Origin: Aliivibrio wodanis
GTDB taxonomy: Bacteria > Pseudomonadota > Gammaproteobacteria > Enterobacterales > Vibrionaceae
Length of the DNA stretch: 64,000 nt
Reading direction: 5' to 3'
Assembly (NCBI GenBank): GCA_000953695.1
Contig: LN554846.1
Span: 1,240,001-1,304,000 of the forward strand
In this document: piece after piece, positions 1 through 8,335 of the stretch
Numbering within the stretch: the stretch's first letter is position 1
Layout of the letters: each line of letters opens with the position of its first letter
Notes under the pieces: generated by a model
The model's database searches: none
The model's input: the letters and a program-made list of their open reading frames with translations, nothing else
What the model was told of the DNA's origin: nothing
Position numbers and translations under genes: made by a program

Positions 1-2
1 CC

Positions 3-203
3 ATTAGTTTATTACTGCGTGATATAGGAGATAATCCTATAGCGAAGAAGCTGTTTCTAGCTTTGTTGATCACGAACCTATTGGGCTTGATTATTACCTT
101 GTATGCAGGAATTACAGGAATATTTGTTGGCTTTGGATGGAGCGATCCTGCCTTCTTTGCTTTACTTTCTATTCTGACTTATATGCAGTTTAGAAAAATA
201 TAG
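3..203 (+). CDS. C-terminal end of a small membrane protein (5' end outside window)
   Basis: The reading frame is open from the left window edge to a TAG at 201-203. The 66 visible residues contain two hydrophobic stretches (around LFLALLITNLLGLIITLY and GIFVGFG..FFALLSILTY), so this is probably the end of an inner-membrane protein. An intrinsic terminator follows directly, which supports a real gene end. The family cannot be recognised from this fragment. Confidence 0.5.
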   Translation: MSLLLRDIGDNPIAKKLFLALLITNLLGLIITLYAGITGIFVGFGWSDPAFFALLSILTYMQFRKI

Positions 204-208
204 TCGCT

Positions 209-246
209 TATAAAAAGCCCTGCTGAATAATTTAAGCAGGGCTTTT
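209..246 (+). terminator. Intrinsic terminator
   Basis: An inverted repeat AAAGCCCTGCT / AGCAGGGCTTTT with a short AT-rich loop, ending in a T-run, lies just after the stop codon at 203. Confidence 0.8.
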
Positions 247-365
247 ATATTATTAGTATATATTCTGATTCTTCTTAAATAGGAACAAGTGAGCTTATTT
301 GTTCTATTTTTCTTTTATGTTGAGGCGACTACACTATTTCAATTAAAAAAGAATAGGACGAGATA

Positions 366-1361
366 ATGAATGAGAAAAAAATAAAGTGGGGTATTGCAGG
401 ACTTGGGAATATAGCGCATCGATTTGCTCAAGATTTAACTAACAACAGTAAATTAGGTGAGCTACAAGCCGTTGCGGCTAGAAATTGTGATAAAGCAGAG
501 CAGTTTGCTGTTACCTATAGGGTGATATCACATTATGGAGATTATGAGCAATTAGCGACGGATCCTACCGTTGATATTGTTTATGTGGCGACGATTCACC
601 CTTACCACAGGCCACTTGTTGAGTTATTTCTTTCTCACCATAAACACGTTTTAGTTGAAAAGCCTGCTTTTACTAACTACCAAGATTGGCAAGACATGCA
701 ACAACTTGCTAAAGATAATGGCGTCTTATTGCTTGAAGCGATGAAAACCGTTGTGTTTCCTGCTTATCAAGAGTTGAAGACTTTTATGAATGAACACGAG
801 ATTGTCGTGGATTCAATAGAAGCCTCTTTCGGTAATGAAAATGTGTATGATCCTAATATATTCGTATTTAATCCTGAATTATCAGGAGGAGCGACTCTTG
901 ATGTTGGGGTATATGGTGTTTGGTTTTATTGTGATTTATGCTATTTCTTTGGGGAAAATGTTCCAACGCCATCGGTATCTATAACTGGGGAGCACCCTGA
1001 ATGGAGAGTTGATGAAAATGTAGAGTTTCTATTTGAAGGTAAAATTAAAGGAAAAATAGGCGCGTCAATTTCAAAAAACTTACCAAGACATGCCATTTTA
1101 AAAGGTGATGGCGTTGAGATCGTCATACATGATAAATGGTGGAACCCATCAAGAATTGATGTGCATTTAAGAGATCAGACTCATACAATTATGCATAACA
1201 GTGGTGGTGGTTTTGAACATGAAATAGATCATTGCTCAGCATTATTACTAAACAATGTTAAAACCTCCTCAGTGCTTAATACCGAGCTCAGTGGGCAGGT
1301 ATTGTCTATACTAGAGCAAACGTTAATCACTAACGGATATGCTCATTTAACAAAAAGATAG
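366..1361 (+). CDS. Gfo/Idh/MocA family NAD(P)-dependent oxidoreductase
   Basis: This 331-residue protein begins with a Rossmann nucleotide-binding motif (WGIAGLGNIAHRFAQ, residues 8-22). It carries the family EKPAF signature near residue 98 and a C-terminal alpha/beta substrate domain. Family members oxidise or reduce sugars, inositols or related polyols in the cytoplasm. The substrate cannot be read from the sequence. The start is ATG with AGGA about 8 bases upstream. An SgrR-like regulator follows after 11 bases, so the two genes are probably co-transcribed and the oxidoreductase may act on a sugar or sugar derivative (inference). Confidence 0.85.
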   Translation: MNEKKIKWGIAGLGNIAHRFAQDLTNNSKLGELQAVAARNCDKAEQFAVTYRVISHYGDYEQLATDPTVDIVYVATIHPYHRPLVELFLSHHKHVLVEKPAFTNYQDWQDMQQLAKDNGVLLLEAMKTVVFPAYQELKTFMNEHEIVVDSIEASFGNENVYDPNIFVFNPELSGGATLDVGVYGVWFYCDLCYFFGENVPTPSVSITGEHPEWRVDENVEFLFEGKIKGKIGASISKNLPRHAILKGDGVEIVIHDKWWNPSRIDVHLRDQTHTIMHNSGGGFEHEIDHCSALLLNNVKTSSVLNTELSGQVLSILEQTLITNGYAHLTKR

Positions 1362-1372
1362 AATTTGGAGCT

Positions 1373-2860
1373 ATGGAAAATATAAAACGAAAACTAGAGG
1401 TTTATGAAATATTTTTTCGTAAGTATGGACCTGTAGCATCAAGCTGTAATATCACAGAACTCTCATGGTTATTGAAGGTCAGTGAGCGCCATGTTCAAAC
1501 TGTGATTAAGAGATTAGTTAATGTGGGGTGGGTTGAATGGGAAGCAACGCCTGGCCGCAGCAAAAAAGCAAAATTGAAGTGTCTTAAAGAACCCATTGAA
1601 GCGTGTTATGACTGTGTGTTGAATGTGGTTGATTCTGGTAATACTGACTCTGTTTTAAATATACTAAGCTTTGGTGGACGTAACGCTTCTATTGAGCTTA
1701 AAAAGTATCTTCTTCATTCTAATAAAACGGTACCACGATCGGTTTGTATGCCTTTTCATCGGAAAATTGGCTCGTTATTACCTTATAAAGCAATCTGTCG
1801 TACCGAGCGCTATTTGGTTACTCAAATTTTTCAACGTTTGGTGAGTATTGAAAATGATATCATTTGTCCTGATCTTGCTCATTACTGGGAAAGCGATCTT
1901 TCAGCAACGCAGTGGCGCTTTTATCTTCGAAGTGGAGTTGTGTGCCATGACGGAAATCCGTTAACGGCAAAAGATGTAGTACGTTGCTTAATCAAATTGA
2001 TAGCCAGTTCTTACTGGCATTCACTTTATTTAAATCTCACTGAGATAACGTCTATTTCTGAAGAGTGTGTGGAAATTACTTTATCTGAAGGTGACTTCCA
2101 TCTACCAAGATTATTAGCTCGAAGTGAAGCATCTATTTATCCTACTCATTTATCAACAGATAGGATTGTTGGCTCAGGCCCATTTCAGGTTGAAGTATTA
2201 TCACCAAGAATGATCCGATTAGGCAGGTTTGATCACTATGTTTTAATATTACCGTTGTTAGAAAGAGTGGATTTGTGGGTATATGAAGAATGGGCAAAAG
2301 ATAAAGTTTGTGCTCAAAATCAGTTAATTTTGTCATTTCCAGAGAAGACGGTTACGTATAAAAGTAAATACTATTCATTATTTATGATAATAAAAAAACA
2401 AGGCAGTAATTTGAATAGCTCTAATTTAGTGACTTATGAAAATAATAATGAATGCAAAGCCTTAGCAGATACATTTTTTCCATCTCAGACACGACAAAAG
2501 GTACTTTATGGTGACTACCATTATCAAGCTGATACCACATTGTGTAGCATTCTTGAAGAAAGTGATCGGTTATACAGTCGTTTGGCTTTTTTATCCCTTT
2601 ACCCTTTTAAAAACCAAATGGTTAAAGAAACTGATCACGGCTTCTTTTTAAATAAAGTGTCTGAGATAAAAAATACTCCAGACTTGGCGCAAGCTGTTAA
2701 CGAACTTCAACGACTGTATGATTGGCTACAGCAGATAGGCGTTATTGATATCGTTAAGAAAGATTCGTTTGAACTCATCACATCTGAAAGCCTAAAAGAG
2801 ATAAGAATGAATGGTTTTGGCTGGTGTGATTTAGCTAAATTGTGGATAGTAAATCATTAA
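1373..2860 (+). CDS. SgrR-like transcriptional regulator with solute-binding domain
   Basis: The 495-residue protein has an N-terminal winged-helix domain (about residues 1-110, with LSWLLKVSERHVQTVIKRL). It is followed by a domain related to family 5 extracellular solute-binding proteins (about 150-400, with YLVTQIFQRLV and GNPLTAKDVVRCL). This is the SgrR/YbaE architecture, in which a cytoplasmic binding-protein-like domain senses a small metabolite. E. coli SgrR responds to sugar-phosphate stress. Residue similarity to SgrR proper looks only moderate, so the ligand is unknown. It lies 11 bases after the Gfo/Idh/MocA gene. Its stop codon lies inside a 7-bp tandem repeat shared with the convergent gene. 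Confidence 0.75.
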   Translation: MENIKRKLEVYEIFFRKYGPVASSCNITELSWLLKVSERHVQTVIKRLVNVGWVEWEATPGRSKKAKLKCLKEPIEACYDCVLNVVDSGNTDSVLNILSFGGRNASIELKKYLLHSNKTVPRSVCMPFHRKIGSLLPYKAICRTERYLVTQIFQRLVSIENDIICPDLAHYWESDLSATQWRFYLRSGVVCHDGNPLTAKDVVRCLIKLIASSYWHSLYLNLTEITSISEECVEITLSEGDFHLPRLLARSEASIYPTHLSTDRIVGSGPFQVEVLSPRMIRLGRFDHYVLILPLLERVDLWVYEEWAKDKVCAQNQLILSFPEKTVTYKSKYYSLFMIIKKQGSNLNSSNLVTYENNNECKALADTFFPSQTRQKVLYGDYHYQADTTLCSILEESDRLYSRLAFLSLYPFKNQMVKETDHGFFLNKVSEIKNTPDLAQAVNELQRLYDWLQQIGVIDIVKKDSFELITSESLKEIRMNGFGWCDLAKLWIVNH

Positions 2861-2881
2861 TCATTAATCATTAATCATTAA
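2852..2881. repeat. Tandem repeat, 7-bp unit AATCATT, four copies
   Basis: Four perfect head-to-tail copies of AATCATT span the ends of two convergent genes. The TAA of the upstream plus-strand gene (2858-2860) and the TAA of the minus-strand AraC gene (2864-2866) both lie inside the repeat. Confidence 0.9.
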
Positions 2882-3706
2882 GTGTTTGTCTATTTTATAT
2901 TGCTTTGGTGTTGCAGCCACGATGCTTTTAAAATGACGATGAAAGTGACTTTGATCGGTAAACCCAAGATCTGTAGCAATAGAGGCAATATCATTTCCCT
3001 TTTTTAGTAAGGTTTTGGCTTTATTTATCTTCATCATCAGTTGGTACGCATGCGGTGTTATTCCGTATTGTTTTTTAAATGAATGAATAAGGTAAAAATG
3101 GCTCAAACCAGACTCCCTCGCTATTTCAGAGATAGACATATTTTTATCAACATTATCTGAAATGTATTGGTATGCGAGATGAGTTGCTTGTGTGGGAATA
3201 ATGTGGCGTGGTGGTGATGTTTTAAGCTCATTAAAGATAAGTGTAGAGAAAAAAGCGATCGCTGATTCTTCGACCAATAATGACGATTCATTTTCAATCA
3301 ATATTTGTGCTAACGATTGAAAGCTCTGATATAGAGCAGGACATCGGCTGTGATTTTTCTGAAAGGGTTGAAATTCATTGTGCTTAATACCAGAGATGCT
3401 TGTTTGCAATTGTATTAACCAATCAGGCTCAACAAAAAGCATTTTATAGCTCCAATTAGTCCCACGTTTTGGATTACAAGAATGTACTGCTTCAGGATTG
3501 ATGATTACAGTAGAGCCTGTGCTTATTTCTTGTTTTGAGTTTTGATTCATGTATTCACTAACACCATTATCTACGACACCAATAGAAAACTCTGGATGCG
3601 AGTGTTTTTTATAGCAGGCATTTGAATCATTTGAATAACGTAGTTCAAACGGAAGAATAGAAGGTCTTAAAAAATGTGTTTTTGAATTAGCCAATATAAC
3701 GTCCAT
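2864..3706 (-). CDS. AraC family transcriptional regulator
   Basis: The 280-residue protein has an N-terminal cupin-like sensing domain (residues about 20-100, with HSHPEFSIGVVDNG). The C-terminal part is a double helix-turn-helix AraC domain (about 180-275, ending FTDQSHFHRHFKSIVAATPKQY). It starts 2 bases after the stop of the LysE-family exporter, so the two form an operon. This is a common arrangement in which the regulator controls its exporter in response to an amino acid or aromatic ligand (family knowledge; the ligand is not visible). The last residues (LMIND) are encoded by the AATCATT tandem repeat. Confidence 0.88.
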   Translation of the reverse strand: MDVILANSKTHFLRPSILPFELRYSNDSNACYKKHSHPEFSIGVVDNGVSEYMNQNSKQEISTGSTVIINPEAVHSCNPKRGTNWSYKMLFVEPDWLIQLQTSISGIKHNEFQPFQKNHSRCPALYQSFQSLAQILIENESSLLVEESAIAFFSTLIFNELKTSPPRHIIPTQATHLAYQYISDNVDKNMSISEIARESGLSHFYLIHSFKKQYGITPHAYQLMMKINKAKTLLKKGNDIASIATDLGFTDQSHFHRHFKSIVAATPKQYKIDKHLMIND

Positions 3707-3708
3707 TG

Positions 3709-4311
3709 TTATTTTGATATGAAGAATACATATACTACTGTTAAGGCAAGCAAAGATCCCATGATCCGGTTAAAAATTTTATAATGGATTGGATGCTCAA
3801 GGTATTTACCAATAGTTAACCCTAATAGAGCCCACGTGGATATACAGAAGTAACATACGATAAAAAATATCACACTAAATGCGCCAAGGTCTTCGAGAGG
3901 AATCACACCATTACTAGAAAAAACGGTGATACCAGATAAAGAAACAATCCAAGCTTTTGGATTTAACCATTGGCATAATAAGCCTTGAGTCATAGTTGGA
4001 GCATTGCCTTTTTTATTTTTGTCTTGTTCCGTTCTATCGCTAGTCGCTACTTTATAAGCTAAATAAAGCAGGAAAGTACTACCAAGATAATTTAAAACGG
4101 ATGTTGCTGCATGAGAATCATCTAAAACTTGTATCAGGCCTAATCCTAAGAGTATAAGAATAGAGACGAATCCAAGGGTCGCTCCAAAAATATGAGGAAT
4201 GGTTTTTACATAGCCATGATTCGCTCCTGTGATAGTAGCCAGAATATTTACCGGACCAGGAGAGAGGGAAGTAATGAATGCAAACATTGCCATCGCGAGA
4301 AATAGAGTCAT
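3709..4311 (-). CDS. LysE/RhtB family amino-acid exporter
   Basis: This 200-residue inner-membrane protein has about six hydrophobic segments. The conserved LysE/RhtB start SLSPGPVNILAT (residues 15-26) follows the first transmembrane helix, and LCQWLNPKAWI lies near residue 112. Members export amino acids or derivatives such as homoserine, threonine or lysine. The substrate here cannot be assigned. AAAGGT lies just upstream of the ATG. It is the first gene of a two-gene unit with the downstream AraC regulator. Confidence 0.85.
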   Translation of the reverse strand: MTLFLAMAMFAFITSLSPGPVNILATITGANHGYVKTIPHIFGATLGFVSILILLGLGLIQVLDDSHAATSVLNYLGSTFLLYLAYKVATSDRTEQDKNKKGNAPTMTQGLLCQWLNPKAWIVSLSGITVFSSNGVIPLEDLGAFSVIFFIVCYFCISTWALLGLTIGKYLEHPIHYKIFNRIMGSLLALTVVYVFFISK

Positions 4312-4605
4312 ATAAGCGTACCTTTAGAGATTTAGATGATAGTTATCCTAATAACAATAAACGATACAGACATGGTAAGTATTGTACAAAATTGTTTTTT
4401 GTTAATAGAGGAACCTAAATACCTAATAGAATTTGATTAAATGAAACGCTGTAAGGCTAAGAACTAGATAAAATTTATATGGGTTCTATAGGGAAAAATT
4501 AACATGAATTATTTAACAGTGTATCGAGTTTAAATATGATCATTGCTAATGATAGGATATAGTTAGGGTTGATTAATATTTTAGCTAATATTCAAGGATT
4601 TTTTT

Positions 4606-5250
4606 GTGTTAGATTTTTTCTTTGCCGATTTAAACCTCCCATACACATTAGCACTAACATTGGTTGTGGCTATTGCTCTGTTAGAAGGGATTGTATTCTT
4701 AATTGGGTTTAGCTTTTCTAGTTTATTAGATGAATTATTTTCAATTGATATAGAAGTTGAACCTAGGTCATTTAGTTTTAGCTTGTCTTCTATATTAGGC
4801 TGGCTGCATTATCATCGTCTCCCTTTTTTAGTTTGGGCTATTCTTTTACTCTGTAGTTTTGGTGTAATTGGTAGTATTTTGAATTTTATATTCGTTATTC
4901 CACTATTTGTCAGTCTACCAATTAGTTTTGTTTGTACTATTTTTATCACTAGATATTTAGCAGAGAGTATTGTAAAAATCATTCCTAAAAATGAGAGCTC
5001 TGCAATTTCATTGAGTAGTTTTTCAGGACAAGTAGCGACGATTACTATTGGAAAAGCCTCTAAGGGTAATGCAGCAGAAGCTGTTTTTCATGACCAATTT
5101 AATCAAAAACATTACGTATTAGTAGAACCTGAATGTAAAGAGCAGATCTTTGAACAAGGAAAGCAAGTGATATTAGTCGAAAAGTTAACTAATAGTTGGT
5201 TGGCAATTGAATTATTCGATACCAAGAGTAACCGAGACTCTTCACTATAG
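4606..5250 (+). CDS. yqiJ: YqiJ-like inner-membrane protein with OB-fold (NfeD-like) domain
   Basis: The 214-residue protein has a GTG start with AAGGA upstream. It has three or four N-terminal membrane segments (about residues 13-40, 70-93 and 95-120) and a soluble C-terminal beta-rich domain (about 140-205, with LSSFSGQVATITIGKASKGNAAE split across strands), as in YqiJ/NfeD proteins. Such proteins are encoded next to flotillins and act with them in membrane microdomains. The flotillin yqiK follows 272 bases downstream, matching the E. coli yqiJ-yqiK order. Confidence 0.75.
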   Translation: MLDFFFADLNLPYTLALTLVVAIALLEGIVFLIGFSFSSLLDELFSIDIEVEPRSFSFSLSSILGWLHYHRLPFLVWAILLLCSFGVIGSILNFIFVIPLFVSLPISFVCTIFITRYLAESIVKIIPKNESSAISLSSFSGQVATITIGKASKGNAAEAVFHDQFNQKHYVLVEPECKEQIFEQGKQVILVEKLTNSWLAIELFDTKSNRDSSL

Positions 5251-5522
5251 GTGGTAAATAATATTATATTCACACCATTGGTTTTTAATTATTACCATAT
5301 TTAAAAACCTTAAGCTAAGGAATAAATTAAAGTTACATTAGCCCTTGTATTTTTGATGAAAATTAATTGGGTAAATATTTGGATTTATTTTAATCCCAAA
5401 CAATTATTAAACTTTCTGAACCGTATGCTCTTAATTGGGAAGCGTTATAGCTATCCTTTAATATTTAGAGTGTCATCCGATATATTTTAGTAACATTGAT
5501 TAACTTTGAAGGAAAATTAGAA

Positions 5523-7271
5523 ATGGGATCGTTATTTGAGCATAATCTACAGTTTACTATGGTAATCACTGGAGTAGTCTTAATCGCTTTAATTACAATA
5601 GGCATTATTTTTGCCAAGCTGTATAAGCGAGCAACTAAAGAAGTCGCCTTTGTTCGTACAGGTATGGGAGGAGAGAAAGTAGTAAAAGACGGTGGTTCAA
5701 TTGTATTACCAGTACTGCATGAGACTATTCCCGTGAATATGAATACACTACGTATTGAAGTTGGAAAAACTCAAAAAGATGCATTAATTACTAAAGATCG
5801 TATGCGTGTCGATGTGAAAGCTGATTTTTACTTGCGTGTAGCACCTAACTCAGAAGGGATCTCAATGGCAGCACAAACATTGGGAACACGTACGATGCGT
5901 GTTGAAGAGTTAAAAGTATTAATGGAGTCTAAGTTTGTTGATGTTTTACGTGCTGTAGCTGCTGAGATGACCATGATTGAAATGCATGAACAACGTGCTG
6001 AATTTGTTCAAAAAGTGCAACAAAATGTAATGAATGACTTAGAGAAAAATGGGCTAGAATTAGAATCAGTATCGTTAACTGGTTTTGACCAAACAGAGCT
6101 GCAATTTTTTAATGAGAACAATGCTTTTGATGCAGAAGGTCGTGCTCGTTTAACAAATATCATTGAGAAAAAGCGTAAAGAGACAAATGATATTGAGCAA
6201 GAGAACCGTATTTTAATTGAACAAAGAAACTTAGAAGCTGAAAAATTATCATTAACCATTCAAAAAGAGAAAGAAGAAGCCCTGTTAGTACAACAACAAG
6301 CGTTAGAGTTTAAACGTGTTGAACAACAAGCTGAGATTGTGAAGCAACGAGAGCAAGGTGAGCAAGAAGAGCGTCAAGCTGAGATTTCTAAGCAGCGTAC
6401 AATTGAACTGGCTGAAATCGAAAAAGCTAAACAGATTGAAGCACAAGAAATTGAAAAGCTTAAGACATTAGAGCAGGCTCGTATTCAACAGCAAAAAGAT
6501 ATAGAAGTATCTGAGCAAGATAAGCGTATTGCGATTGCTCAAAAATCAGAAGAAGAATCAGCAGCTCGTGCTAAAGCAGCTGATGCTGAAAAATCTAAAG
6601 TAGAGAAAGAAGAAGCAGTAATTACGGCAAAAGAAGTTGCAACGGCGAACCGTTGTAAAGAAATTGAAATTATTGATGCGAAGAAAGAAGCGGAACGTGA
6701 AGCTGTAGGTATTACTGTTCAAGCTGAAGCTGGCAAACAAGCAGCACAAGATAAAGCAGAAGCTGTACTTATTGAAGCTAGAGCAAATGCTGATGCTAAA
6801 AAATTGCAAGCTGAAGCTGATGAAAAAGTTCTAGCAGTAGAAGCAGAAGGTAAGCGTGCTTTATATGCAGCAGATAATAGTCTAAATTCAGAGCAAATAG
6901 AATTACAAAAATCATTAGCTATTTTAAGAGTATTACCTGAGATTGTTGCTAATTCAGTGAAACCACTTGAAAATATTGAAGGTATTAAGATATTACAAGG
7001 TTATAGCAACGTAGGATCAACATCAGGTGCAGGAGCAGTAAGTAATGCGAATTCTGGCGGTTTAGCAGAACAAATTACGAGCGCAGCATTAAACTATCGT
7101 GCAAATGCGCCTATGGTTGATGCCATGATCCGTGATCTTGGCTTAGTTGATGATAAAGCAGGTACTCTTGGCGACTTACTGAATGGTAAAAACAGCTTAA
7201 TAGGTGACGCTATGGGTATAGCTGCCGATGCAACTCAAGTTGAAGATACTATCGATAATAAAAACTCTTAA
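5523..7271 (+). CDS. yqiK: Flotillin family protein YqiK
   Basis: The 582-residue protein has an N-terminal membrane helix (about residues 11-34), an SPFH/band-7 domain (about 38-210) and a very long charged coiled coil (about 210-470) rich in Glu, Lys, Gln and Ala. A Gly/Ala-rich tail follows. This is flotillin/YqiK architecture, a scaffold of detergent-resistant membrane microdomains. An upstream TTG in frame at 5496 is possible, but the ATG at 5523 has GAAGGA about 10 bases upstream and is preferred. It probably works with YqiJ. A terminator follows at 7320. Confidence 0.88.
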   Translation: MGSLFEHNLQFTMVITGVVLIALITIGIIFAKLYKRATKEVAFVRTGMGGEKVVKDGGSIVLPVLHETIPVNMNTLRIEVGKTQKDALITKDRMRVDVKADFYLRVAPNSEGISMAAQTLGTRTMRVEELKVLMESKFVDVLRAVAAEMTMIEMHEQRAEFVQKVQQNVMNDLEKNGLELESVSLTGFDQTELQFFNENNAFDAEGRARLTNIIEKKRKETNDIEQENRILIEQRNLEAEKLSLTIQKEKEEALLVQQQALEFKRVEQQAEIVKQREQGEQEERQAEISKQRTIELAEIEKAKQIEAQEIEKLKTLEQARIQQQKDIEVSEQDKRIAIAQKSEEESAARAKAADAEKSKVEKEEAVITAKEVATANRCKEIEIIDAKKEAEREAVGITVQAEAGKQAAQDKAEAVLIEARANADAKKLQAEADEKVLAVEAEGKRALYAADNSLNSEQIELQKSLAILRVLPEIVANSVKPLENIEGIKILQGYSNVGSTSGAGAVSNANSGGLAEQITSAALNYRANAPMVDAMIRDLGLVDDKAGTLGDLLNGKNSLIGDAMGIAADATQVEDTIDNKNS

Positions 7272-7318
7272 AGGAAAATGTCTCTGCATAGAGCTTTATA
7301 AATAGAAAGAGAATAGAA

Positions 7319-7355
7319 ATGCCCTGTTTTGGTTATCCGAAGCAGGGCTTTTTTA
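7319..7355 (+). terminator. Intrinsic terminator after yqiK
   Basis: Arms GCCCTG and CAGGGC flank a loop of about 16 bases with further partial pairing. They are followed by a run of six T. Confidence 0.8.
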
Positions 7356-7609
7356 ATTCGGTCTTGTAATTTTTACTCTGAAGGACTAATACCAATTCCA
7401 GTAATTCTCTAGTCATTATTACTGGTTAAATCACATAATAGCTTCGTTAAAAATTATTTAAGTAGAATAACTACTTATCAGAATTTTTGCCTTGCTCTTA
7501 AGTGGTTTTCCTGCGTAATAAATAGACCATTTAATTGTAAGCGCTTAACTAACCACACATATCAATATTAAGCATGCTTTGCCATAGTATCTTTTTAATC
7601 GGAGGTATT

Positions 7610-7909
7610 ATGAATCAACAAAGTAAGCGCGACCATTGGGCTAATATTTTAGAGCAGCAGAAAGAGAGTAACCTATCTATCAAGCAATTTTGTATTGATA
7701 ATGAAATAAGCTACCAAACCCTTTATTACTGGTCAAAGAAGCTCAGCGAGTCAGAAGTCACAACAAAAATTCACCCCATTATCGTGACAGAGCCAACACA
7801 AGAGCCGTCAAATATTGTGGTGCTGACATGTAATAATGGCCTTCGTGCCGAGTTACCAGCAAACCTTAATTCCAAACAAATAAAACATTGGGTTGATGCA
7901 TTGCAATGA
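7610..7909 (+). CDS. tnpA: IS66 accessory protein TnpA
   Basis: The 99-residue protein begins MNQQSKRDHWANILEQQKES and contains a helix-turn-helix (QFCIDNEISYQTLYYWSKKL), as in IS66 TnpA (OrfA). A longer reading frame begins at 7574, but the ATG at 7610 has GGAGG close upstream and matches the usual family start. Its stop overlaps the start of tnpB (ATGA), implying translational coupling. TnpA is needed together with TnpB for IS66 transposition. Confidence 0.88.
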   Translation: MNQQSKRDHWANILEQQKESNLSIKQFCIDNEISYQTLYYWSKKLSESEVTTKIHPIIVTEPTQEPSNIVVLTCNNGLRAELPANLNSKQIKHWVDALQ

Positions 7910-8250
7910 TACAGTCAGGAAAGGTTTACCTCGTCGTTGGCGTCACCGACATGAGAAAATCCATTGATGGCTTATCACTCATTGTCGCCGAAACGCTGGA
8001 AATGGACCCATTCAGTGAAGCCTGGTTTATTTTTTGTAACCGCAATCGAGATAAACTCAAGATCTTGTTTTGGGATACCAATGGTTTTTGGCTTTATTAT
8101 CGTCGCTTAGAAAAAGGGACGTTCAAATGGCCAACTCCCAATATTGATGGTGCGCTCCACATTAGCAGACAACAACTCAACTGGCTTTTATCTGGACTGA
8201 CTTTAGATCATGCTAAAGCTCATAAGCCGTTATTTAACCTAGAAGTGTGA
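7906..8250 (+). CDS. tnpB: IS66 accessory protein TnpB
   Basis: The 114-residue protein has the hallmark VGVTDMRKSIDGL motif near its N-terminus and FWDTNGFWLYYRRLEKG in the middle. Both are diagnostic of IS66 OrfB/TnpB. Length and position between tnpA and tnpC are normal. The start overlaps the tnpA stop. It is an accessory transposition protein, not the transposase itself. Confidence 0.95.
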   Translation: MIQSGKVYLVVGVTDMRKSIDGLSLIVAETLEMDPFSEAWFIFCNRNRDKLKILFWDTNGFWLYYRRLEKGTFKWPTPNIDGALHISRQQLNWLLSGLTLDHAKAHKPLFNLEV

Positions 8251-8335
8251 TCGCTGATAATGATCATCAAATTGGACTTGAACGATCCTTTTTCGATGTC
8301 ACACTTAGGGTAATTAAACAACCTTGAGCTAAAGC

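Noticed and set aside
2852-2881. AATCATT tract as a CRISPR or att site
   Set aside because: There are no spacers, and the array is continuous head-to-tail.
5280-5309. Inverted repeat GGTTTTTAA / TTAAAAACC after yqiJ as a terminator
   Set aside because: It lacks a T-run on the plus strand and is weak; yqiJ and yqiK could still be one unit.
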